Part shown: piece after piece, positions 34,101 through 46,100 of the stretch
Layout: each line of letters opens with the position of its first letter
Position numbering within the stretch: position 1 is the first letter of the stretch
Source: Phoronis australis
Taxonomy: Eukaryota; Phoronida; Phoronidae
Reading direction: 5' to 3'
NCBI GenBank assembly: GCA_002633005.1
Contig: NMRA01000565.1
Span: 7,682 to 71,681, forward strand
DNA length: 64,000 nucleotides
Translations under genes and position numbers: made by a program
The notes under the pieces: generated by a model
The model's database searches: none
Seen by the model: only the letters and a program-made list of their open reading frames with translations
What the model was told of the DNA's origin: nothing

Positions 34101-37100
34101 CCTGACTAAAAACTTGTTTTTGGATAGAGAGAATGGGTTTAGTATCACTTAGAAATGTGCAGGTCAAACTCCATTTATATAACGACCCAGTGTTCTCCGC
34201 AATAGAAAATTATAACTCGACAAGAATAACGAGATTCACATCCGTGTTCGAAAGTGCATGTCCATACTGGGGTGAGTTTGTGTGTTAAATCTAGGAATAA
34301 ATGTATTGAACTGGTAACAAATGTCCATAATGTCATAATTTTGCTATGACTAATCTTCCTTCTCGTTTAGGTTTTCAAACTGGGCACAAGTAAGCCAAAC
34401 TGATCAGGGCAAAATTCAAACTCTACTCAATGACTAGTCGTAACAGGTTGTGGAGAGCATTGCCACTAAGTTACATACCTTCTCTTGTTACCCCATTGTT
34501 AGGGTAAGAACTCTAGCATAGAAATCTGATCTTAATCCCGGCTTAGTTTTGTCTAGCGTCTTTTGTTTTACCCCGGCGTTACGAGATAAAGTGTTTTTGA
34601 ATTTGTGCTTAAGTACCTTGTGATCCGCGCAGCTTGAGTTTGTACTAGATGACTTATAGAGCCAAGCTACAAACTTAGTTACAACTCGAGATTTGGAGTT
34701 TAGAGTGAGTCCAAATGTTCCCCAGCCATCCTGTGTTAGCTGTTAAGCCTGCTTTCATTGTCTTTGTATCCAGCATTGGGACATAAAAAGCTAGGGCTAG
34801 TTTGATTCACTTCCAGAAAAACACTGCCTTTTGGTGTGACTAACACCACCACCAAAGGAGCTGACAAGCTTAATTCTATTTTTATTGGGGGGGGGGGAGG
34901 AACCAGGTCACACCTATCGTATGTATCCTGTTTTTGCTTCAGCTCTGAGACTAACTGTACAATTGAGTATAACTAGAAATATTCAGCTCACAATACAAGT
35001 ATAGAAGTTTGCGTTTCCCCATGAAGCAGTTAGTTGGGTGGAAGAGAACTAAAAGGTTTTTCTGCAGTCTGCCATTCACCTTGATTGAACAGCAGCGTCT
35101 GGTCTGTTTGTACCACTCTCTTCGGCCATTGATTTTGACTTATGAACAAACACAGCCATAACAGCCATTGAAAGAAGCTGTGAACTTAGGAACTGGTAGT
35201 TTCAACTTGGCTGTTTGATGGCCAGATCACTCAAGACCATGCAAAATCATGGGTTTGAAAGGCGTTTTGCAATTAAGCTGGAGATCTTACTAGTTTATAT
35301 TTATGAAATGGCCACTACTGTCTTTCCAGGTGTGTTTCTGACCTTGGTTTTCCTTTTTCAAAAACAGAGAAAGCGGTTTTAGCGATCATGAAATTCTTTT
35401 TCGTAAATTAACAAATTCTGTTTCACAGTCCTAAGTTGAATGGAAATAATCTGAGAATTACCTTAGTTTTTCCACTGAATTATGCTACGACTTCACTTTA
35501 CCAACGAAGTTAATTCTTAGTGTTTGGTAATGACGACCAGATATACTTGGATTAAGCTATCTCCTATTAAAATGTATTAACGATTCCTTTGGAATCTTAG
35601 TTCCGTAAAAGAATACGCGCTCTGTTCTTTTTGTTGTCGCACAAAAACTTGACTCTCAAGTGTCTTGCTTGTTTGAGTGGGGAAATTGCTCTATCTGCCT
35701 CAGCAAGGGCATGTCTTTGTATGGGGACTGTCTTATTGTGAGGGACTGTTATTGTGGGGAGACAATCTGATTGTGTTCCTCCAGCCATACAAAGGATCAG
35801 TGCATTGGCCTGTGTGATGAAATACCATAGATTATTAAGATCTCATTCCCTTTTACATTAATTATAGCCAATGCACAATTCTGTTTTTGGATACAAAACG
35901 CCTGCCTCTCCTTGGGCTGCTTTTTGGGATCACAATTCAGAATATGAACTATGATCAGGTGTATTTCATTATACCTTTGGCAAAGACTCAAGAAATACTA
36001 AAGGTTTTATTGTGACTCGACAGACAAGTGTTGTGTACCAGTTCTCCAGTGCGGTTAATGCTGCCGTACAGGCAGATTGACATGGTCAAAGGTGTTTCAG
36101 TGCCAGCCGTCGCTCAATTGGCCTACTCAGAAACTGTCAAGGCGGCAATCTTTTTATGAGAAACCACATTGTGCATGCATTTTGCAATCACAAATAAAAG
36201 TCCTATGTGATGGGTTTCACAGGGCACCCCTTGGGAATAGTATGTACTTAGATAGGCACATGACACACTACATTCTAGTGCCTCAAGAGCATTTGACTAA
36301 CATTGACAAACATTGCATGGAAGGCACATTGATTTAAAGCTGCATTTACACTGGAAACAGTTGTCATGGTGCAACTTACAGGGTAACCGCTGATCAGAAG
36401 CAAGTGTGTGTGTAAACACAACTGACATGGAGCAAGTTGATTCGGTATGGTGCAACTTACACGTAACAGGTGATCGGGAGCAAGCGTGTGTGTAAACAGT
36501 CTTAGTGTGACTCATGCTGATCCAATTTGCAATCTATTAGTAATGTCGTGTAAATGCAACTTTAAGTGGAGCAAGTCGCACGGTGACAACTCGCACGGTG
36601 ACATCTGTAACCCGTCTAAAACCAGCTTCACTCTTATGCAAAACCATAGTAGAAATGCGCATTTGACATGAGAAAGAAATTGTGTGCACCAAATACCGGG
36701 AGATTCTTGTTAGTTGTACTTGATCACCCATCCAGGTTACACCGTCACCCAATGTTTTTCAATAACGCTTAATGGACCTGCTTGCTCCAGCATTGCCTTG
36801 GTTAACGGACTGTCTAGAAGCCTTGGTGCCAAGGTGTGCTTACATTCAAGATTATGCAACAGTAGTCCTTGCTCTTCAATTGTATTCTCCATTTTTGAAA
36901 ACAGCATATGTTCATCTATAGTGCCTGTTTACACTTACAAAGTTGACACAGATCAGCTGACAGGGAACAAGTTGTTCCAGTGTGTAAACGGACTGACACA
37001 GCACAAATTGACACCGCGGTGCCAAATTTTTGCCACCCGTTTGTGAGGTAGAGTAATTTGCGCCCGAACATCTTGCGCCGTGTCAATTATAAGTCTAAAC

Positions 37101-40100
37101 GCGAAACTGGAGAAAGGCGGAAAGGATCATCTCTACTGCGCTGGTGTAATGACCTACGTACGGGTTCTTTGTCTCTGCAACTCTCATCATTTGTAAACCT
37201 GCGCATGTGTGATCCAGTCTCTCCAGCCTTCAATTTCCGTCTTGCCACGGTTAGTGAGTGGTGTGTGTAAACGGCTGCTTTACACAGGTCAATTTGCTCC
37301 GTGTCAGTTGCGCTGGGCCAGAAGTTGATGTCTAAACCGGACTTATGATATGTTGTCAAATGTTGTTTTCAGAAGTTCCTCATTTTTGGCATTATGTTGA
37401 AGTGTAGTGTGTGTTTGTGTTTGTGTGTGTGAATGTGTTTGTTTAAACCATGATACTCTCACCTAGACATTTCTTCACCCTTGCCACAGTGTTAACCATG
37501 CATGACTATGTGTGTTATTTATGTTAGTGCCTGTTTAGATTAACCTAGACTGGCATTCTTGACCTACTTTGGCTAGACTCATGTGCACCAGTTTAAAACA
37601 TGCACATGTTGAAGCTGATTTATAGCACCACAATCCTTCAACCCAGGCAATCCTAGGTGACATGCTGGACAACCTGAGCACAACCAAGTTTCTGGCACAC
37701 TGCAAAATTATTGAAGGCTTCACCAGGCCACCCCAGGCTTCATGAAGTCATCCAGTCTTTACTATCAGGCCACCCACTGCAGGTCTCAGTGCCAGGCCAC
37801 CCCAAGCTTCACCACCACGTCACACCAGGCTACACTTCCAGGCCGCTGTAGGCTTCAACACCCGGCCACCCCAGGCTTCTCCACCAGGCCACCTTAGCTT
37901 TTACCACCAGGCCACCCCAGGCTTTACAACTATGCCACCCCAGGCTTTACAACCAGGCCACTTCAGGCTTTACAACCAGGCCACCCCTAGCTTTACCACC
38001 AGGTCACCCCAGGTGTCACCATCAGGCCACTCCAGACTTTACAACCAGGCCACCCCAAGCTTTACCACCAGGCCACCCCAGGCTTTACAACTATGCCACC
38101 CCAGGCTTTACAACCAGGCCACTTCAGGCTTTACAACCAGGCCACCCCAAGCTTTACCACCAGGTCACTCCAGGCTTTACAACCACGCCACCCAAGGCTT
38201 TACAACCAGGCCATCCCAGGCTTTACAACCAGGCCACCTTAGGCCACCCCAAGCTTCACCACCAGGCCACCCCAGGCTTCACCACCAGGCCACCCCGGAC
38301 TTTACAACCAGGCCACCCCTAGCTTTACCACCAGGCCACCCCAGGTGTCACCATCAGGCCACTCCAGGCTTTACCCCAGGCCAGTTTAGGTTTCACCAAG
38401 GGCGCCCCAGGCCTCTACCACCAGGCAACTCAAAGCCTCTACCTCTAAGCTTCACTGCCACGCCTCCCCAAGTTCCACCACACACTGCTAGTACCTACCT
38501 GCCATCCGCGGTAGGACTGGCCAAGTATTTCAATTTCTCAGCTTTTGGTCCCATCTGCGATAGCCGTGCCAAGTGAGTTTCCAGCCATCGCTACAGTACT
38601 GCAGTTGTACAGACTGGCAATGCCGAGAACCAGCCTTTTAGTTAGCAATGTTCGATGTTGTCCTGTCATAGTTTGGTCTGTATGATGTGCCATTGTCCAT
38701 CAATAACTTCCTTAAATCAATTATGATGTGTTGTTCAAATCGTGCTTCCCTCCTTGGTAATTACAAAAACCTAAAGCTGAAAGAACAGTTTGCTATTGTG
38801 AGATAGTTGACTGTGTAAAATACTCCAGCAAGCCCCACTGTTTATGAATAAACATGTGAACAAGCTGATCAAACTGGGATGTGATCTTGACTGTGTGTGG
38901 TCTCAAGAACCCTGCCTGTTCTCTGATTGGCAATATTATCTTTTTTACACAATCACTAAGGTTAAACTAAGATTTCCAGAATATCTGTAAATTTGTATTT
39001 GAAGATATTAATGTGTAGTGTGCTGCCCGTACAAGTTGACTTATTGGCATCCTGACTACAGTGAATATTGCATGATATTCATAATTTATTCACCAGAAAT
39101 AGTAACTTGTTTTGCTGCTTGCGTAATCCATATTTTTAAAACAGCGTTTTTGTGAAATGGGGGTTGATGTTGAATTTACTGGGCCTGGAAATAAGGCTAA
39201 AACTCAGAATTAAACCATATTTATTGTTTACATTGAAACAAATTACGTGCCTTGATTGGTGTACAAAAAATCCCCGAACCCACATCTCGCATTCTTTAAC
39301 AATAATGCTGGAAAATTTAATTGGGATTCCCCTGTTCCCCTGGAAAGTCTGATCTGCTACTATTGCTATATGATGCAAGGACACACGTGACCATGTCTTT
39401 TTGGTAAAATCTACCAAAAATGAAAGGCACACCAAATCGAGACAAACCGATATCAATAACATGAGGAAATTTTATTTGATACAAATGTTCAAGATGAAGT
39501 CTCAATGCTGTTAAATTTTTAAAAATATGTTTTCGGTTATCCATTTTTGATTTTTTGAAGAATCATAGAACTCCTATTTTTGATAACCTCTCCTTCAAAA
39601 GTGGAGCTTTTTTTTAAAACAAATTCTATCAGTAGTAGAGAACAATGCATAGAGTATAGTATGTGACAATTTGATGCCAATCTGATCAGCCGTGGTAATG
39701 AAGTTTGTACATTTTTCTGTGATTCTGCCATTTTGAATCATATTTGAATGTTGCCTGGGGTATCACTGATGTGACTATGTGAATGGTGATTCATCATAAC
39801 AGGGATCAAAGCTCAGCCTGGTTCTTCATAGTTGCTGAGTAATAACTTAGATCGCTTGGAGGTTAAAAGCGTGTGTTGAAGATGTTTGAACGCCTTTCTG
39901 GTCTTGATGAGACTGGAAATAACTTTTTTTTCAGTTGAACATGGGCCCTTTTGATGTGTGTTTAATGGAATGTAGTTAACTGCACTGTCTCATGAACATT
40001 TCATAATGCTCTGGCAGTTTTAACACTCTCGAAGGAACTCCTGTAAAGCTTGTGAAATGCTACATTGTGGAGTCTTTCAATTTAGCCACGTATCTACAAA

Positions 40101-43100
40101 ACTACACGAGTACGCATTTTCTGAAAGCAGAAAGCATACAGAACTTGAGTATTTGAATTGATGATACCCATCTGCCTTAAAGTGGGTCAAATGACCACTT
40201 CTTTTTTTGTAAAATTAAGCAATAAAGGTACTGCCATAGCAATGCGGTGCAATCAATGGAGTGACCAAATTTGTTTTGATATAAATCTTCATGACGAAAT
40301 ATCAAGCCATGCTGTTAAAAGTTTTCTAAATAATCATTTTGCTTTTGTTATATGGAATGATTTTTGTTCATGAAATCTTAATACTACTTTTGGTAGCCCT
40401 CCACGCAGAAGTGGAACATTTTAACAGTTCCGGAAAGTTTTGTTCGAATCTGATCTGCCGTTCCTGAGGTATGATGTTCCAGAATTAGTCAAATTTTATT
40501 TCTCAGGACTTGTAAAGAAAGGCGACAGTTCTTATTGGAATGAACAATTAGATGTAGCCATTGAAATAATTTTATTGGCATTAATTCCTGGATTTGTACT
40601 TTATAGCAGCTATGACCCTATCTTCCACCATAGAAACCAATGTTTTAGACCACATAATTGCTGTGAAATTGATCTCAAATTGCTTCTTAGTCAAACTGGA
40701 AAGGGCTTTTCATACTAACGTCGATGCGTCGATGGTTTGGGGAGTTGCGGTCAGTATGAACGCTTAACTCCGGTCCTGGATCGCAGTTAACAGCTCCAGT
40801 TAACATCGCAGTTAAGAGGTGGCTTTAAGACTGCAGCGTCGACGCTGTATGAACGCTTAACTCTGGTCTAATCGAAGTTATCGCCAGGTGCCACTGTTAT
40901 CGTCAACAGTTTAAGGTAGTGCCGTCACTATTAGCTGCTTATATTTTGCTCTAATAATCACCAATCGATTTAAAAATAAGTTTAATGTCACTTAGCCCAT
41001 GTAAATATTTCCAAATTGAAATATTGAAAAAAAATCTTAGCGTGCAACGCTACCTTGCAATAACTTCGATGATGACAGCGTCACCAACCGCTTACTTCAA
41101 TGTTCATTAACTACCAAAGCCAGTACGAAAGGTCCAATTAACTGCGCTGTTTACGTCGACGCTCAGACCGGAGTTAAGTCAATATGAAAGGGCCTGAAAT
41201 GATTTCTGGGCTTTGAAACAGCTGAAGTTTGTCTTTGCTTAAGATACAAGTTAGGTTGTAGCAGCGTGTTATTTTGTGCCGAGCATAGCCTCGGCGAATA
41301 TCGAACGGTCGGCTATTGTGAATGTAAACTCACTTGTACATAGAATTGGCACTGACATCCAGCGAGTAAACCAGGAACTTGAGCTTTAATTGAACATTGT
41401 ATATCTCATTGTGAACAGTAGGATTTAGATAAAACTTGGTAACTGCAAGGGCTGTAACCTGGTTTAATTGTTCAGTGCTTACAAGTGTTCCATAGGGCTC
41501 TATGACTCTTGTAGGTCTCTTTGTCCTGGTTAGACTCTTAGGTTTGCATTGGAATCCTATATGTTCGTTGGCTGGACTCCAGGTGTTGTGGTAGAAGATC
41601 ATGCTTGTAATGCCCAATCAATAACTGCCTGTCCTAATTGTCTGTTGCCATCAACTGGGTTTATTGGAGTATGTTCTTGGCTGCACAGAGACTTTATTGG
41701 TTGCCAGTGGTGATGGCCGCCTTCTCCAAGCACTGACTGACATTCATTAACCATAGTTACAAGTGTCGGAGTATATTTTCCACTAAATGCATTCACATTT
41801 GTATGAATGAGCTTGTTATTCACAGAAAGAGCAACTTGGCCAGTGTCATTCGTAGTCTAGTGCAGTGTGCATAGCATGTCACTAGTGAATTCCAACATCC
41901 TCGGTGAACACGCATGCATGCTATAAATTATGATTGACCTAATTTTCAGTAGGTGTTAAGGCCGCAAACAGCTTCTGAGCCTTGTGCAGCAAGTGCAGAT
42001 GAAGAATGGCAGGCATCTGAGTGGCAGACTGCACTGAAAATCAAAGCTGAATGTTAATTTTCTGAGTCTGATATTTTGGACATGAATGATTTTTGCATGT
42101 ATCACATTTCTCAAACTGTGGACCGGTACGTGTTTACGCACAGCAGGTTAAGTTCATAAAAAGAAACGTTGATCATTTTTATGTCAGAAAAAACTTGCTG
42201 AATATGGCATCCCCAATGTTACAAATTTCTCAAGTTTGGTATAAACTATGGCCTTGAGCGAAATAATCACTTTTCCATTGTCACAAATTTTTACTGCATC
42301 TCTGCAAAATTGTGCTTAGATGGACAGCATTGTATAGCTGCAGGCCAAATGCCCCGTGGGTCCGCTGCATTATGGGTAAATATCACTGAATCATAGAGAT
42401 TGCTGTGGTATTTCTAGAAGTGGCTATTTGGATTGTTGCTAATGCACTCTCTGACCTTCATTAAGACCATGTGCCTGTTTCATGAAGGTTTGTTCAAACA
42501 ATCATTGCTGAGACCAGGATGTAGAGTTTACTCACACAGTTTCAGACAAGTGGTTTATGAAGATGATCAATTGTAAGACTATGGTCAAGTCGGAGTTGGA
42601 GCGATTCATTCTTTAAAAAAGAACTCCGTTTCACATACACTGCCACTTGCTTACGACCCTCCGTCATAGGAATACCACATTTGGTTAAGAACCCCCCCCC
42701 TTCCAGAATAAGTTGTCTTATGCAGTGCAATTGCCAGCTGAGACCAATGTTGTGACTACTTACATTTCTGTGGTCAGTATGGTATGCTTCTCCAGATGTA
42801 CCAAAATTCCTACAACTGCTGCCATCTGTTGATGATCAACTGGTCTTTCGTGTTAGGTGTTAAACCACATTTATGTGATGCTCTTCAACATTCGGGAATT
42901 GGGGATTCCCATTTAATCACCATTTACCTGTTCTGTTGTTGAAGTAAATAAATCCCGTACAAAATTTCTGTGAATTGAGAGCCATTTTTGAAAGCAGTGC
43001 TCTCACTGGGAAATTGGTACTCATGTGAAATCAACCACATTTTCATGTCAAACAAAAACATCTTTTGGTTAACACCAGGTGTCTCAGTACTTGGAAAGAA

Positions 43101-46100
43101 CAGAGAGGCAGCTATTGGTTGAGAACATGCTAAAGAAGTTGGCTTGGCCTGGCGAGTTATGTTGTGCAGCTAGAGTGGCTTGAGGGAATAATCAACTGTT
43201 TTTATTTCCAAAGTCCAGTAATTACTAATCTGTTTAAGGGACAAGTTGAGGCCACTGTTATTTACATCAGTTTTTGTATAAGATCATTCTCATGGATGCA
43301 CAGTCTCATTGTAATTGGTCTAAGTTCAACGCTATGGTAGTTCTTCGTATGTTTAGCACACGGTATGACCAACAAGTCAAATTGTCTTTGTTCAAAATTT
43401 CTCCTGACAAATAAAGATTAAGAAAATTTTAATCCATTTACTACCATGGTGTACACAGTGTAGTTGTCATAGAACAATGTGGCGCGTTTTCCATTACTTC
43501 CAGTGAAGTAATCAGCCTTTGAAGTAAGAGAAATTGACAATTTCGACAATTATTTCTGTTCGAAATTAGTAGGGAATTACCGATGTCATTTTTATATATA
43601 AGAAGTCTAAATAATGTATTGTATGATCAGTAAACATATCCTGTCTATTTACAGTCCTTCCCACAGTTGGGCAGTATTGGCTGAAGGTGGGTGTATAACG
43701 AGTCTAAATAATGTATTGAATTATCACTAAGCATTTCCTGTCTATTTACAGTCCTTCCCTCACTTGGACATCCGTAACATTGTGGAAATGAATGAAGCTG
43801 TTGTCATCAAAAACTGGTGTATCAAGGGCAAGGAGTGTAGCGCGGAGAAGGTCATCCCCTACAGATGTCTAAGTAAGTCCATCTACCTGTCATCCCCTAC
43901 AGATGTCTAAGTAAGTCCATCTACCTGTCATCCCCTACAGATGTCTAAGTAAGTCCATCTACCTGTCATCCCCTACAGATGTCTAAGTAAGTCCATCTAC
44001 CTGTCATCCCCTACAGATGTCTAAGTAAGCCCATCTACCTGTCATCCCCTACAGATGTCTAAGTAAGTCCATCTACCCGCCCAAGGTGGTTTTGTAGTCT
44101 TCTACAGCAGTTTTTCAAAAAAATAACCCGATGAACTTCGTTGGATTTTGCCGTTAGTTGTCAATGTTGTGGTTAAGGTGTGGAATGAAACTGAACAAGG
44201 AATTACAGATGAGTTCAAAGAGAAGGATTTTCTGCTGTAGTTTTCATATAAAAATGGCGAACATCTCGTCAAAATTTTCGAAGGAGAATTTTTTGACTGT
44301 TTTTTAATGATGGAAAATTTTTGTTCTTGTTACAATTTAGTAAGTCATGATGAAGGTGGAAAAATACCGCATGGCTGAAAGAAGACTGTGAAAGTGCGTG
44401 TAAATTGTTCATATAAAGGGTAACTTCAAAGCACGGTATAAAGGATGTCGAGAACTTTTCACTGGTTCTTGTGCATTGAGTTTGAATGTTTTCAGTAAAT
44501 AAGTGGTTGATGTTGTTTTGATGACGTGACACAACAAATATGTCACTGTTGTATCGAAAAAGTAACTATTGCAAGCATTCCTTTATAGTGGGTGAGTTCC
44601 AGAGTGAGGCTCTGCTGGTGCCAGAGGGGTGCAGATTCGACCACGTCCATAACAAGAAGAGGTGCCAGTCCCATGACGCTTGGAAGAAGGTGGCAGAGCA
44701 GAAGTGCCTGGCACAGGGCAACGTCCTGTTCAACTACGCCATCTTGGAGCCGTGTGAGACAGACCTGTTTGAGGGTGTGGAGTACGTTTGTTGTCCACAG
44801 CGTCTCCAGCAACAAGGTGAGAGGAGATGTTGGTTGATTTGTCTTGCTCCTTCATTTCACACAGAAATATTGTGAAGTTGCTGTAGATGTGTAACTGTAC
44901 TAAAACGAGAATTGTGGGATATTTTTTTGTAAACCATGTGCAATAAAATATCATATGTATTGTGTATTAAACCAGGGCCTTGGTTTTTGGAGTCAAAAGT
45001 TGACCTCATTCACCCCTCAGTAATAAAGAGACTTCTTGGTACACTTTCTGACACTTAAGACTAGTACAAGTTAAAGTACGTGCTTCATTTTAGTTTTCTC
45101 TTCGTTGGACAAAAATTCACCAATCAAAAGCCACAAGCTCGCCGTTTCCTCTCTACTTTGTGCTTTTGACAGCTGAAGGGACTAATACTGCAGAATGACT
45201 TCATGATTAACGTTCAGATGCTTATTGGGTGGATGACTTTCGTCCATCTTAGTGGATGACTTTTTACAGTTATTTTTCATTAATGGGTAAAGTGCATCTA
45301 GTAATTCAAATTGGAAAAATCTCGTGCTTCACCACTGCACTTAACTCCATGTTGCCAACCCCTGGTCTGTGAACAGACGGTGACACTGTCTTGCTGGTTA
45401 CAGGTCAGCACAAGAACAAGGTCCACCCGACCGTGTCCAAAGACCTTGCCATGCACATGCGGAACAAGAAGAAAGAGCATCACAAGGAGAAGATTGCCGC
45501 CAAGAAGGCGGGCAAGTCTCACGGATTCAGCGCCTACGACAAGTACAGGCACATGGGCCTGAAGACTAAGTACAACTTTGAACACCAGAAGTTCAAACAG
45601 GTAGGCACTGCCCATGACAATAGTTGATAACGTCATGACAACAGTTGGTAACGTCATGACAACAGTTGGTATCGTCTGTAGCTTATTCTCATTTTTTGAG
45701 ACTTTCGAAATGGAGAAAAAGGGGGATGAAGGTGACTATCTGGTGGCGTTGTTTTTCAAATAATAAACGTTTGTCAAAATTATGCATACATGATTTCCAT
45801 TCTTTCTGGTAAGACCGACGATGGTGAAGCAGCATTTTTATGGAGATTGCATTTCTGTAATTTTACACAAAACTTTAAAATAAGATTTGGAGAAGGCTAC
45901 TTTGAAATATGGTTTTTAGAGGTCCTTGAAGACTTAAAATATCAAAGAGTTTAAGATGCAAGTTTTGAGTAACTGGAAAATCAGAGTCCTTGATTTTTTT
46001 AAAGCCTCAGGGTCTTTGAACTGAAGAAGAACACTGTGATATAGGCATAAAAGTTTTATTGGACTATGATGAGCAATATTTGCTTTATTGCAGGCGTTAG

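Larger units (their letters stand above)
33383..43751. other. APP intron 2 (10.4 kb)
   Basis: Non-coding. It contains an 11-G run at 34887-34897, MITE-like elements at 36338, 36919 and 40697, a large 23-bp minisatellite at ~37730-38450, dispersed repeats at 39380 and 40080, and duplication of the exon 3 acceptor at 43604. No internal gene is recognised. Confidence 0.75.

Noticed and set aside
37932-38576. 214-codon open frame, Pro/Gln/Arg-rich
   Set aside because: Generated by a 23-bp minisatellite inside APP intron 2; openness follows from the unit sequence, with no start context or splice support.
44592-44837. Ser/Arg/Cys-rich open frame across APP exon 4
   Set aside because: Shifted frame of the conserved copper-domain exon; the in-phase frame carries all six family cysteines.
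44817-46093. Kunitz (KPI) exon of APP
   Set aside because: Looked for a cysteine-rich exon between the copper domain and E2 and found none; exon phases join directly through 45404-45600.
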